From Oscillatoria sp. FACHB-1407 (GTDB lineage Bacteria; Cyanobacteriota; Cyanobacteriia; Elainellales; Elainellaceae), in the NCBI RefSeq assembly GCF_014697545.1, contig NZ_JACJSA010000001.1:62001-126000 (forward strand): a stretch of 64,000 nucleotides of DNA, in the 5' to 3' direction. Position 1 is the first letter of the stretch; every line of letters starts with the position of its first letter. Below are positions 1 through 7,827 of this stretch, piece by piece. The notes below the pieces were generated by a model that saw nothing but the letters and a program-made list of their open reading frames with translations, ran no database searches and had not been told where the DNA came from. Made by a program: the position numbers and the translations under genes.

Positions 1-480
1 TTATTTTGAACTACCAGCCTCTTCTACTTCCGGTTGCCCTTTACGAGACTTGCGGAACCGTCGCCCCATCTCGTTGAGGGAGCTATCAATCTCGCCTTTC
101 CCTGTTGCTTTAGCAGAGCTATAAACCTCTCGCGCCGCAGCATAGGCTTCACTACCCGCCAGCATATAGGTGTTGTAGACGAGTTCTTGCAGATCGTTGA
201 GGGACACCCAGATCGGATAGAGTGCCATAAACAAATCAACATCCTTTTGCATGGCATCCAGATCAAAGCGGCGTGGCAAGTAATCTGGATAACGAGCTGC
301 AAACTCGGCAGATTTTTGCACAAAGGCACGGGTTTTATCGCCTAACTTTGCCAGTTTTCGCCGTTCCCCAGCCGTCATACTGACTAAAAAAGGAAGTTTT
401 TCACGAATGGTAGTAAGCGCAGCCTCAATTGAAGCTTGATCAGCATCCGAAAGCGAAGCACTTAAAGATTGGGGTGGCAT
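1..480 (-). CDS. Conserved hypothetical protein, 159 aa
   Basis: I do not recognise this protein. It is complete: the stop codon is the first three bases of the window and the start ATG follows a GAGGA ribosome site about 7 bases upstream. It is soluble and predicted mainly helical, with no signal peptide or membrane segment. The middle is hydrophobic and aromatic (VDLFMALYPIWVSLNDL) and the C-terminus is basic then acidic (RRFRKSRKGQ...EVEEAGSSK). Codon use looks like that of the neighbouring genes. It stands alone: the next gene to the right is more than 800 bases away on the other strand. No function is proposed. Confidence 0.75.
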   Translation of the reverse strand: MPPQSLSASLSDADQASIEAALTTIREKLPFLVSMTAGERRKLAKLGDKTRAFVQKSAEFAARYPDYLPRRFDLDAMQKDVDLFMALYPIWVSLNDLQELVYNTYMLAGSEAYAAAREVYSSAKATGKGEIDSSLNEMGRRFRKSRKGQPEVEEAGSSK

Positions 481-631
481 AGGAATTCCTCATAAAATTA
501 GTTGGATGAGCAATCGTAGGTTTTGCTCTGTTAACTAGAAATTCCCAAAATTAATATGCTTCTAACGGAGTAAAAGTTGTGTAAAACACGGAAATTTCAG
601 CTAAGTCGTTCTGAAAGCCTCAGTAGATTTT

Positions 632-753
632 AGTACTGCTATTCACAGATAGGGTTTGGAAATAAACCCAGGGGAATGTGGGGGCTGCGTCCCCAGCCAG
701 GGGTTTCACCCCTGCACCCCAAATTCCCACCCTTATGTACGACGAGTTGTACT
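632..753. repeat. MITE-like palindromic repeat, family A1, copy 1
   Basis: This 122-bp segment recurs almost unchanged at 20792-20913. It begins with AGTACTGCTATTC and ends with GAGTTGTACT, so its ends are short inverted repeats. The centre holds GC-rich hairpins of the GGGGCTGCG/CCCCAG and CAGGGG/CCCCTG kind that are shared with the family A2 copies. Short frames across it are not coding. Nothing was recognised at 481-631 between the hypothetical gene and this repeat. Confidence 0.75.
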
Positions 754-769
754 CAGGATCAAGGCTACC

Positions 770-919
770 GTGTACACACATCTCCTGTATCAACCTCAAA
801 CCCCTGCATTTGCCCCCCAACCCCCAAAATTTGGGGGGCTTTCGATCCCACACTTCCTACCGCTCAAAGTCGCCCAGAATTGGAGGATTTAAGGGGCTGA
901 GGGAATTTCTCTGTGTACC
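770..919. repeat. MITE-like repeat, family B, copy 1
   Basis: A roughly 150-bp element bounded by GTGTACACA on the left and TGTGTACC on the right. It matches, in reverse orientation, the segment at 4034-4180, including the shared stretches TTTGCCCCCCA, GGGGGCTTTCGATCC-like and GGATTTAAGGGGCT. It has no coding capacity. It sits 17 bp from a family A1 copy, so two elements are packed side by side. Confidence 0.7.
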
Positions 920-968
920 ATATCTTAGTAAGGCGGACGGCGACAGCCGGGGGTAAATTAAGGGCATC

Positions 969-1136
969 TTCATATTGAATTGGTATGAGATTCAAAATTG
1001 AATATTTGACATACAAAATTGAATGTCTGAGATATAAATTTGAATAACCAGTATATAAATGTGAATGTTTAAGATACAAATTTGAATATCCGGCATACAA
1101 ATTTGAATAGTCAGCATACAAATTTGTATACCTGAG
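969..1136. repeat. 21-bp tandem array, about 8 copies
   Basis: Copies start at 969 (degenerate), 990, 1011, 1032, 1053, 1074, 1095 and 1116, each exactly 21 bp, with the consensus ATACAAATTTGAATA followed by a variable tail. The core is AT-rich and partly palindromic (CAAATTTG). A period of 21 bp is two helical turns, so every core faces the same side of the DNA. The array lies 170 bp upstream of the fic start. Read on the minus strand it gives a seven-residue NLYxxYS-like repeat in a frame of about 99 codons, but I see no ribosome site or other support for that frame as a gene. Confidence 0.8.
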
Positions 1137-1305
1137 TAATAAAGTCATTAATCGTGGGTTCAATAATCCTTGATCCTTTGTAAGATTTGTCAGTGTAGTG
1201 TGACCTGTTCCACAAAACTGCTGTCTATTTCAATTGGCTTAAGCTTGGGTAAGTCATAGATAGATACCCTTACAATGGGGACTAGAGCAGCAAACAGGTG
1301 AACCG

Positions 1306-2238
1306 ATGACAGTAGACCTCCGCGATACGGCTGCAACCCAAGCGGAACTAATTGCCTATCTTAAACAACACCGCATTTGGAATGTGGAAACACTGCTCTG
1401 GCAATGGCTAACGGCTCATCCCATGCCCTCAAAAAAATCCCTCCAAATTATTCAACAACTTAAAACCTGGCTCGATGCGTTTCGTCCCCTACCATCCGTC
1501 GTGGTAAGTGAATTGAGACAGCGGCATCAAGTCCGTTTTACCTATCACTCCAACGCATTAGAGGGCAACACGCTGACCCAGAGTGAAACAGAACTGGTGT
1601 TAACCACTGGCATCACAATCGGCGGGAAGACGCTTCAGGAACACTTAGAGGTGATCGGACATGCAGAGGCGATCGCTTACATTGAAGCGTTGGCCCAACA
1701 ATCGACACCCCTTGGAGAGTGGGAAATTCGACAAATTCACAGCCTGATTCTCCGCAAAATCAACCCAGAAGAAGCTGGGCGTTATCGAACTCTGGATGTG
1801 CAAGCAGCAGGAACGGGGTATGTTTATCCTCCCCATTATTTGCTGTCGGAGTTGATGACAGAGTTTGTCAGTTGGCTGAATTCTGAGGAAGCTCAGGCAT
1901 TACATCCTGTGCTTTGTGCAGCAGAAGCACACCACCGATTTGTGACGATTCATCCGTTTCGGGATGGTAATGGCAGAGCAGGGCGACTGCTGATGAATTT
2001 GCTGTTGTTACGGTCAGGCTATCCGATCGCCATCATTTCAAATGAGAATCGACAACGATACATCGAAGCCTTAATCCAGGGACAACAATCTGACAACTGG
2101 GAACCCTTTTATGCGCTGATCATTGATGCAACTCAAACTGCATTAGTAGAAGTATTGGGCATATTGGCGACGGCTGGAGAGATTCAAAACAAGGATTTAC
2201 CGTTTTATCAGGAGATGCTGAATTTTTTGCGGCGGTAG
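1306..2238 (+). CDS. Fic family protein (probable AMP-transferase)
   Basis: Fic enzymes usually transfer AMP from ATP to a hydroxyl side chain of a target protein. The catalytic motif HPFRDGNGR is complete at residues 216-224, with His216 as the general base and Arg224 at the end of the loop. An N-terminal inhibitory motif of the (S/T)xxxE(G/N) type is present as SNALEG at residues 82-87, so this is a class II, self-inhibited Fic. The first 75 residues form a helical N-domain (Fic_N-like) and the last 40 a short helical tail. No separate antitoxin gene is next to it, as expected for class II. The start has AGGTGA 5 bases upstream. A 21-bp tandem array lies upstream and may be a control region. 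The target is unknown. Confidence 0.93.
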   Translation: MTVDLRDTAATQAELIAYLKQHRIWNVETLLWQWLTAHPMPSKKSLQIIQQLKTWLDAFRPLPSVVVSELRQRHQVRFTYHSNALEGNTLTQSETELVLTTGITIGGKTLQEHLEVIGHAEAIAYIEALAQQSTPLGEWEIRQIHSLILRKINPEEAGRYRTLDVQAAGTGYVYPPHYLLSELMTEFVSWLNSEEAQALHPVLCAAEAHHRFVTIHPFRDGNGRAGRLLMNLLLLRSGYPIAIISNENRQRYIEALIQGQQSDNWEPFYALIIDATQTALVEVLGILATAGEIQNKDLPFYQEMLNFLRR

Positions 2239-2243
2239 CCTCC

Positions 2244-2273
2244 AGTAGGTTGGGTTGACGGAGGAAACCCAAC
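2244..2273 (+). repeat. REP-like palindrome, left of the transposase
   Basis: The sequence AGTAGGTTGGGTTGACGG and then AGGAAACCCAAC forms an imperfect hairpin with the arms GTTGGGTT and AACCCAAC. A near-identical unit in inverted orientation lies on the other side of the transposase gene at 2902-2933. REP hairpins of this kind are the substrates of RAYT transposases. Confidence 0.8.
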
Positions 2274-2293
2274 ATTCACCTATCTTTTATTTG

Positions 2294-2848
2294 TTACTCA
2301 CATCCAACATTTACTTCAAACAAGATGGCATCTCCTGCTCCCCAATCAACCTCATATACTCCTCTGGCTACAAACCGCTGAAAACTTGAATATTGCCAAT
2401 CCTTGGGATGCTGCACAAGTTGGTGATGCACTGGGTTGTAATGAATGTAATCGATGTGTTGATTCAAATCATGCTCATCTCGAATTTGGTGCTCCCAAAA
2501 ACGGCGTTGCCATACAGCTTGTTCCTTTTTATGCAGTCGAGCTTGATTTTGTTGACGTTTGTGTTGACCAGGGCAGGTGCGGGTAAAGATTGTTTTGATT
2601 AACCGCCATCGTGTAGAAAAATCTGCATCACCTGGTGGAAGCGTCCAGATGCAGTGAAGATGTTCTGGCAATACAACGATCGCCTCAATGGTAAATGGAT
2701 GACTGGTTTTAACCGTGCGAAAAGCGTAACGGAGATGCTCAATGTTCTGGGGCAGGTGAAACAGTTGTTGCCGTTGATAAGTCACAACGGTAAAGAAATA
2801 AGTGGCTCCAGGTGTGATGGCACGACGATAACGCATCTGATGACCCAA
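2294..2848 (-). CDS. REP-associated tyrosine transposase (RAYT, IS200-like fold)
   Basis: This 184-aa protein belongs to the Y1 HUH superfamily of single-strand DNA nucleases, RAYT branch. The metal-binding HxH is His63-Leu-His65 in LPEHLHCIW. The nucleophile helix is HIDYIHYNPV at residues 131-140, with Tyr134 and Tyr137 as candidate catalytic tyrosines. The RAYT-type block WQRRFWEHQIRDEHDL precedes it. RAYTs cut and join the REP hairpins that flank them, and such hairpins are present on both sides here (2244-2273 and 2902-2933). The gene appears intact, with no frameshift. It is a single-copy domesticated-type transposase rather than a full insertion sequence with long terminal repeats. Confidence 0.93.
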   Translation of the reverse strand: MGHQMRYRRAITPGATYFFTVVTYQRQQLFHLPQNIEHLRYAFRTVKTSHPFTIEAIVVLPEHLHCIWTLPPGDADFSTRWRLIKTIFTRTCPGQHKRQQNQARLHKKEQAVWQRRFWEHQIRDEHDLNQHIDYIHYNPVHHQLVQHPKDWQYSSFQRFVARGVYEVDWGAGDAILFEVNVGCE

Positions 2849-2901
2849 TCGTAGATGAGATTAGTATGGGTAATCAGAAGCATTGATTAACAGGATGATT
2901 G

Positions 2902-2933
2902 AGTTGGGTTTCGTCACCTCAACCCAACCTACT
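2902..2933 (-). repeat. REP-like palindrome, right of the transposase
   Basis: Read on the minus strand it is AGTAGGTTGGGTTGAGGTGA and then CGAAACCCAAC, matching the left unit at 2244-2273. The two units therefore form an inverted pair around the RAYT gene. The adjoining bases CTACTCAAGG are directly duplicated at 2929-2949. Confidence 0.8.
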
Positions 2934-2992
2934 CAAGGCTACTCAAGGCGATCGCACTAAACCACCTACCCTAAGCATTTCCACATCAAGAT

Positions 2993-3961
2993 TTAGCCAG
3001 CTTTGCTGGAGTGCTGCCGCATTAACGAAGTGGTGGAATACAAAATCAACGCCGACCAGATAAATGCAAAGGTAATGACGTGGGTTGCGGTGAACGGTTC
3101 ACGATAGAGCAATACCCCTAACACCAACTGCAAACTGGGCGCGAGGTATTGAAAGAATCCCAACGTTGATAGCTGCAATCGCTTTGCCGCATTGTTAAAC
3201 CAGAGGAGTGGCAACGAGGTCGTCACCCCTGCCCCGATAAACAAGAGGGTAATTCCCCACCCCACCCCAAAATGACCTGCACCCGTCACTGCCCAATATC
3301 CTGTCATCGCTAGAGCGATCGGAGTCACGAGCAACGTTTCCATTGCCAATCCCACCATGGGAGCGACGGCTACCATCTTGCGTAACAAGCCATAGCAACC
3401 AAAGGAGAAAGCCAGTGCCAACGCAATCCACGGCACCTGACCAAATTGCAGCACAAAGTAACTGACCCCAATGCCAGCTAAGAGAACAGCGATCGCCTGC
3501 CATCGAGTCAGCTTTTCTTTGAGAAACACAAACCCCAACAGCACATTCACCAGGGGATTAATGAAGTAACCCAGACTCGTCTCAATGACGCGATCGGCGT
3601 TGACAGCGTAGATATACAAGCCCCAGTTAAAGGCAAGCAGTGAAGCCGTGGTAAACAACACCGCTAACTTTCCTGGAGTCTGCCAGAGTTGACTAAATTC
3701 GGCTCTGCGATGTTGCAGGAACAGTAACCCCGTGAGAAACACCATCGACCAGATGACTCGGTGCGTTAACACTTCTACTGCTGGAACCTGTCCAAATAAC
3801 TTCCAGTAGATGGGCAACATGCCCCAGGTGGAATAGGCGAGGATGGCGTAGATGGCTCCCGTTTGGGTCGAAGATTTTTGCAGATTGGGATTCAAAGCAG
3901 GATTCCAGGTGAAAGCGTGCGATCGCCCATCATAACAACTGGTTCGGAGAGCACACTTCAC
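2993..3961 (-). CDS. rarD: RarD-like EamA-family transporter (DMT superfamily)
   Basis: An integral membrane protein of about ten helices in the drug/metabolite transporter superfamily. The RarD signature region ETSLGYFINPLVNVLLG followed by FLKEKLTRWQ is clear, as are the first-helix STWGMLPIYWK and the late FFQYLAPSLQLVLGVLLYREPF. The transported substrate of RarD proteins is not settled (E. coli RarD was linked to chloramphenicol sensitivity). The first 30 residues before TGAIYAILAYSTWG are hydrophilic and not typical of the family, so the true start may be an internal TTG near Leu24 and the product about 300 aa. It is not linked to any pathway by its neighbours. Confidence 0.88.
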   Translation of the reverse strand: MKCALRTSCYDGRSHAFTWNPALNPNLQKSSTQTGAIYAILAYSTWGMLPIYWKLFGQVPAVEVLTHRVIWSMVFLTGLLFLQHRRAEFSQLWQTPGKLAVLFTTASLLAFNWGLYIYAVNADRVIETSLGYFINPLVNVLLGFVFLKEKLTRWQAIAVLLAGIGVSYFVLQFGQVPWIALALAFSFGCYGLLRKMVAVAPMVGLAMETLLVTPIALAMTGYWAVTGAGHFGVGWGITLLFIGAGVTTSLPLLWFNNAAKRLQLSTLGFFQYLAPSLQLVLGVLLYREPFTATHVITFAFIWSALILYSTTSLMRQHSSKAG

Positions 3962-4033
3962 CCATCTTCATGATTTTGTTGCAAAAACTACATTGCTGAA
4001 TGCAAACATAATTTCCCTCTCCCACAGGCTACG

Positions 4034-4180
4034 GTGTACACACAAGTTCTCTTAGCCCCCTAAATCCCCCAGGATGGGGGACTTTGAGCCGTATAAGACG
4101 GATCGGAAGTCCCTCAATTTTAGGGGGCTGGGGGGCAAACGCAGGATTTTGAGGTAAATCTAGGAGATCTGTGTACACAG
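4034..4180. repeat. MITE-like repeat, family B, copy 2
   Basis: This 147-bp segment lies in the 343-bp gap between the RarD-like gene and the DUF3291 gene. It is bounded by GGTGTACACAC and CTGTGTACACAG and matches 770-919 when reversed. The interior contains the shared pieces TAGGGGGCTGGGGGGCAAACGCAG and GGATTTAGGGGGCTAAG (as read on either strand). The terminal inverted repeats are nearly perfect over about 9 bp. The rest of the gap (3962-4033, 4181-4305) shows nothing recognisable. Confidence 0.7.
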
Positions 4181-4305
4181 TAGCTCCCGCAGGAGAGGGA
4201 ACTGGATTCTAGCTCCCTTCTTCTATGGGAGAAGAGATGGGGATGAGGGCTGATCTGGAAGACGCAGAAATAGTTTTGTAAGTCGGGTAGGGTAGGCAGT
4301 GCCCA

Positions 4306-4806
4306 CTAAATAACGGGACTCATTAATTCAACTGGAACGAGTTCTGTTGGCGGAAACGGATGTTTGAACGAGAAGGCATAGGGCGTAGAGCCGTGTTGCT
4401 GCAAGTGATAGAGCCGTTCTTTAGCTTCATCAACTGTGGGCGTGTGGTCTACCGGAATCCACCACATGGCTAAATTGGGAGAATCACTTTTCTCAAACCA
4501 GCGACGCCGATCGCGCATAATACCCGCGTGGGCACTGCGATACACATAATCGGATAATGCCTCCAGCGATCGCCACACGGTTAAGGTAATCAAAATACGC
4601 TCATCTTCAAATACACGCAGTTGCGTTGCATCGTCTGAACCTTCAGCCCGCAACCGCCACACAAACCCCGGATCAGCATCTGCGATCGCATTAATGTGAT
4701 TGATTTGAGCGATAAACTCTGCCATCTCCGGATGTGCTAACGGTAGACGTAACGTTGCAGTATTGACTTGGGCGAGATGAAAATGGGCAGAGGAAATAGA
4801 ATGCAT
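4306..4806 (-). CDS. DUF3291 domain protein
   Basis: A 166-aa protein whose whole length fits DUF3291, a dimeric alpha-beta barrel family related to antibiotic-biosynthesis monooxygenases. Recognisable blocks are HLAQVNTATLRLPLAHPEMA, NAIADADPGFVWRL, the VWRSLEALSDYVYRSAH segment, WFEKSDSPNLAMWWIP and DEAKERLYHLQQHG near the end. The barrel and the conserved Trp/His residues suggest a small-molecule ligand such as a heme or a quinone-like compound, but no reaction is established for the family. It is isolated between two minus-strand genes of unrelated function and has no clear Shine-Dalgarno sequence. Confidence 0.85.
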   Translation of the reverse strand: MHSISSAHFHLAQVNTATLRLPLAHPEMAEFIAQINHINAIADADPGFVWRLRAEGSDDATQLRVFEDERILITLTVWRSLEALSDYVYRSAHAGIMRDRRRWFEKSDSPNLAMWWIPVDHTPTVDEAKERLYHLQQHGSTPYAFSFKHPFPPTELVPVELMSPVI

Positions 4807-4936
4807 AGGAGTAGCTTGAGAGAAGTCACTCCCAAGACCTTACCCAAGACATCCTTCAAAAGGTAGAACTAGTTATTTAATTTAAAATGAAAACTTTTAG
4901 AGAAAAATAAGTTGCATTTAAGATCAAAAATTGTGG

Positions 4937-5782
4937 TTAAAACCGTCGTTTAAAGAACAGTAATAATGCGCTACTTACTTTCTCATGCCAGTCTTCTTGA
5001 GGATAATGACCCACTTCATCGAATTCGACAAACTCTGTTCCCTTGATGGATTGAGCAAAAGATTTTGCCACATCTGGAGGCAACCAGGGGTCACGCATTC
5101 CCCAGGCTAACAGTAAGGGATGTTGCCACTGTTGCAACCCCGACTCAATCTCTGCCGTAACCGTTTTAAGTTGCAAACCCTGCACAATTGCCAATAGCGA
5201 TCGCCCCACATCTGAGCTTTTCAGCCAGGGACGACGATAGACATCCAGATCAGCATCTTCGACGCGATAACCACCGCCTCCTTCAAGGGTGCGATCGACC
5301 AGAAGGGGATCTTGCGTCACCATATCACCTACTAACGGAATTCCCATTTGTCGAATTCGCCAGGGTAGTTTTGCCGTCTGCGTCACGGGAGCATTCAAAA
5401 TTGCCAAGCGATCCACCTGATCCGGATGACGCAGGGCATATTGAATGCCAACGGAACCCAAAAATCCTTGAGCCACCAGATGAAACCGTTCTAATTGCAG
5501 TGCATCAACAAATCCAGCCAGTGCCTCCAGAAATGCCTCCGACGTGTAAGCAAAATCGCGGCGATCGGGCTTTGAGGAATAACCACAGCCAATCCAATCG
5601 GGGGCGATCGCTCGAAATCCCTCTTCTGCCAGCGCAGGCATCACCTCGCGCCAACTATAACTCTGAGACACTAACCCATGCAGCAACAAAACAGGCAGGC
5701 GATCGCTATTGCCCTTGGGCAACGCCTCTCGATAAAACCAGGAGAGAGAGCCAACTTCAAGTAGATGTTCCTCGTTTGCCAT
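4937..5782 (-). CDS. Alpha/beta-hydrolase fold protein with Gly at the nucleophile position
   Basis: The 281-aa protein has the alpha/beta-hydrolase fold: the oxyanion motif LLLHGLVSQSYSW (res 32-44), the DWIGCGYSSKP loop (62-72), the nucleophile-elbow region HLVAQGFLGSVG (101-112), a cap region, an acid in WGMRDPWLP and the final histidine in EVGHYPQED. In the elbow, where esterases have GxSxG and dehalogenases have a Asp, this protein reads AQGFLG, which puts Gly106 in the nucleophile place. Acid and histidine remain. I recall similar VQGF elbows in plant and cyanobacterial homologues, so this may be a family trait and not damage. The activity may be non-hydrolytic or use another residue. 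AGGA lies 8 bases before the start. Confidence 0.85.
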   Translation of the reverse strand: MANEEHLLEVGSLSWFYREALPKGNSDRLPVLLLHGLVSQSYSWREVMPALAEEGFRAIAPDWIGCGYSSKPDRRDFAYTSEAFLEALAGFVDALQLERFHLVAQGFLGSVGIQYALRHPDQVDRLAILNAPVTQTAKLPWRIRQMGIPLVGDMVTQDPLLVDRTLEGGGGYRVEDADLDVYRRPWLKSSDVGRSLLAIVQGLQLKTVTAEIESGLQQWQHPLLLAWGMRDPWLPPDVAKSFAQSIKGTEFVEFDEVGHYPQEDWHEKVSSALLLFFKRRF

Positions 5783-5857
5783 TGCCTTGTCCTGCTGCGA
5801 TGTATGCCAGATTACCTTGTGTTAGAGCTTACCGCTTTGGGCGATCGCGAAACAAGT

Positions 5858-6048
5858 AACAGGGAATGGGGAATAGGGAGTGGGGAGTAGGGAATAGGAG
5901 TGGCGCGATTTATCGCGTCTGCAAAGAGGAGGGAATGGGGAATAGGGAGTGGCGCGATTTATCGCGTCTGCAAAGAGGAGGGAATGGGGAATAGGGAGTG
6001 GCGCGATTTATCGCGTCGGTAAAGGGAGGGAGTGGGGAGTAGAGGAGT
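5858..6048. repeat. GGGAATG-type STRR with a 49-bp tandem repeat
   Basis: Runs of seven-base units of the GGGAATG/GGGAGTG/GGGAATA type fill this stretch. Inside it a 49-bp unit starting GCGCGATTTATCGCG is repeated head to tail at 5903, 5952 and 6001 (the last copy is partial). Each unit carries the palindrome CGCGATTTATCGCG. Heptanucleotide STRRs are typical of filamentous cyanobacteria. Bases 6049-6236 ahead of the next gene are AT-rich leader with no clear feature. Confidence 0.85.
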
Positions 6049-6236
6049 AGGATGCCAACTGTTAAGAAATACTCTACGTTTAACCGAAATGAATTGGGGA
6101 CAGTAATAATACATTTGTACTAAACTCTTATCAAAACACCTTGCAGAGTTAGTACAAAAGCATTATCTTTATAGTACACTTGTACCTAGTGACATCTACC
6201 GAACGTCAGGTATTGGCAACCCCCCAAGGAGTGTAT

Positions 6237-7361
6237 ATGAAACAGTCCCAAGCCGAAATTCAAGCAATCCAGGAAAAACTACGGGCAATCCAGGCTAACC
6301 GAACTGCGGGGCGGAATCCTCTGCCTGCGATGGTTGAGATGACTCCCAACACGGCAAACCCCAGTAAAACTGCTACTACAACTAACAGCACAACTGCCAC
6401 TGCACCCCGTCCTCAACGACAAACGCAACAACCTCAACTCGATCAATTAGAGCAAACCCAGTTGGATTCCGCACAGTTAGCCGCTGTAGTTGAGCAGTTG
6501 CAGCAACAAACGGCTTATCTGAGACAGTTTCAGGCTCCTCTCCAGGGGAGGTCTTCACAATCAACTTCAACACAACCCACGCCTAAAGCCACACCCGAAC
6601 GACAGGTTGCTCAGGTGTTGCAACGGTTGGAGCGGCAAGCACAACATATTAATGACCTCTCTGCCGCTCAAGAAGCTGCCATTTTGGAATGGAAGGCGAT
6701 CGCGGAGCAATTAGAGCGCGATCGCAAAGCTGCCGAGTTAGAAGATGCATTTTTGGGGGGTGCTGACTCATCTCGTATTTGTGAATATCTGACAACCGCT
6801 GTGCCCTACATCGAGCGGGATGAAGATGGCTCTTATGTAATGACGGCGCGATCGGTTGATTTATTTAAGGCGGAGCGAGAAGCCTCCGCTATGGCTCAAA
6901 CGCTGCGACATCGCTCTGGATCATCCGCAGCAGCCAACAGCAAAGCGAGAGGGGGTACTTTGCAGAAACGGCGGGCGAGTCAGTCGTCTGACCTGGAATC
7001 TTGGGGACGATTCATCTGGCAACAAATCTCTGCCTTTGCCAAGACTCTCAGTACGCCGAAAAAACATCCTTCTCTCAAAACGACGCGATCGCGTCAATCT
7101 CAAGCAGCAGTGCAGCCTGCGGTTCCGGAGTTTTCGCTGCAAGATGCAGCCATGTGGGTTCTGGGATCAGTCATTGTGCGAGTGGCGTTAGACCTGTTTT
7201 TGGTCGCTAACCCCGGCATGTGGCTTCCCGTGATTGCCGTCATTGCAGCACCAGCCGCGATCGCCGTTTACCGAGTTACGGTTGCGCCTGAATCGGGGTT
7301 GGTCTGGGGATATCGCCTGTTTCTCATCATGATTGGATTGCTGCTGGGCGGCAGACTGTAA
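6237..7361 (+). CDS. Hypothetical protein with coiled coil and C-terminal membrane helices, 374 aa
   Basis: I do not recognise the family. I start at ATG 6237 because AAGGAG lies 7 bases upstream; the open frame runs 19 codons further to a TTG without such a site. The N-terminal third is Gln/Thr/Ala-rich and low in complexity (NPSKTATTTNSTT, QLDQLEQTQLD), followed by a Gln-rich coiled coil (VVEQLQQQTAYLRQF, then QVLQRLERQAQHINDL) and a charged helical middle. The last 75 residues hold two to three hydrophobic helices (AAMWVLGSVIVRVALDLFLV, LPVIAVIAAPAAIAVYRV, LFLIMIGLLLGG). The likely topology is a cytoplasmic coiled coil anchored in the membrane at the C-terminus. It heads a run of three unknown plus-strand genes. 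Confidence 0.75.
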   Translation: MKQSQAEIQAIQEKLRAIQANRTAGRNPLPAMVEMTPNTANPSKTATTTNSTTATAPRPQRQTQQPQLDQLEQTQLDSAQLAAVVEQLQQQTAYLRQFQAPLQGRSSQSTSTQPTPKATPERQVAQVLQRLERQAQHINDLSAAQEAAILEWKAIAEQLERDRKAAELEDAFLGGADSSRICEYLTTAVPYIERDEDGSYVMTARSVDLFKAEREASAMAQTLRHRSGSSAAANSKARGGTLQKRRASQSSDLESWGRFIWQQISAFAKTLSTPKKHPSLKTTRSRQSQAAVQPAVPEFSLQDAAMWVLGSVIVRVALDLFLVANPGMWLPVIAVIAAPAAIAVYRVTVAPESGLVWGYRLFLIMIGLLLGGRL

Positions 7362-7390
7362 AACGTTACTGGTTCTGGCTTGAGACGTCG

Positions 7391-7410
7391 GTAGGTTGGG
7401 TTAAACGAAG
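7391..7410 (+). repeat. REP half-site
   Basis: GTAGGTTGGGTTAAACGAAG matches the left arm of the REP palindromes that flank the RAYT gene at 2244-2273, but the returning AACCCAAC arm is missing. It lies between two genes of the unknown cluster, just before the 7421 start codon. Confidence 0.5.
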
Positions 7411-7420
7411 GAGCACGGGC

Positions 7421-7810
7421 ATGAAGCAAACAAACTCTGAATTCGCTACATTAAAACCCTTGCTGGCGGGAGGCTTAGTGTTTGCACTGGTGGGGTTGTT
7501 TATCGATGTACGGGGCACAGTCACTCAAGAACAGCATCAAAGTCATCATGAGGTTTGCCAAGGTACAATTAATAGCCAGGTTGCCATCTCTAGAGAGCAA
7601 CTGGCTCAACTGCTGACAGTACCAGAGCGAGACAATAAGGCGCGGGTGCGAGACATCCTAAAAGATCCCTATTGTCAGTTGCCCAGTCTGCAAATCCGGG
7701 CAGGGGTTGCCGCTGATCGCGAGGTCTATCCATTAGCCTTCGATCCTCAAGCCCGTCTCGTGATTCTCTATGAAGGTGATGAATACGCGGGGTATCGGTT
7801 TAGCTTTTAG
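7421..7810 (+). CDS. Hypothetical membrane-anchored protein, 129 aa
   Basis: No family is recognised. One hydrophobic helix near the N-terminus (LLAGGLVFALVGLFIDV, about res 14-30) is followed by a hydrophilic domain of about 95 residues, so this is probably a single-pass protein with the domain outside the cytoplasm. The domain has two cysteines (CQGTI and YCQLPS), which could form a disulfide. It ends in short beta-like segments (RLVILYEGDEYAGYRFSF). GGAG lies about 10 bases upstream of the ATG. The next gene follows after 17 bases and is probably co-transcribed. Confidence 0.7.
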   Translation: MKQTNSEFATLKPLLAGGLVFALVGLFIDVRGTVTQEQHQSHHEVCQGTINSQVAISREQLAQLLTVPERDNKARVRDILKDPYCQLPSLQIRAGVAADREVYPLAFDPQARLVILYEGDEYAGYRFSF

Positions 7811-7827
7811 ATAGGTTCGGTGCGGGT

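Noticed and set aside
969-1136. CRISPR array
   Set aside because: Units are contiguous and 21 bp long, with no unique spacers of 30-40 bp and no cas genes nearby.
864-1163. 99-codon minus-strand frame with NLYxxYS heptapeptide repeat
   Set aside because: The peptide repeat simply mirrors the 21-bp DNA array (period 21 = 7 codons); no ribosome site, and the frame runs into repeat B.
5188-5859. Long plus-strand open frame opposite the hydrolase gene
   Set aside because: It is a shadow of the minus-strand gene, with no family resemblance and a Pro/Arg/His-rich composition typical of antisense frames.
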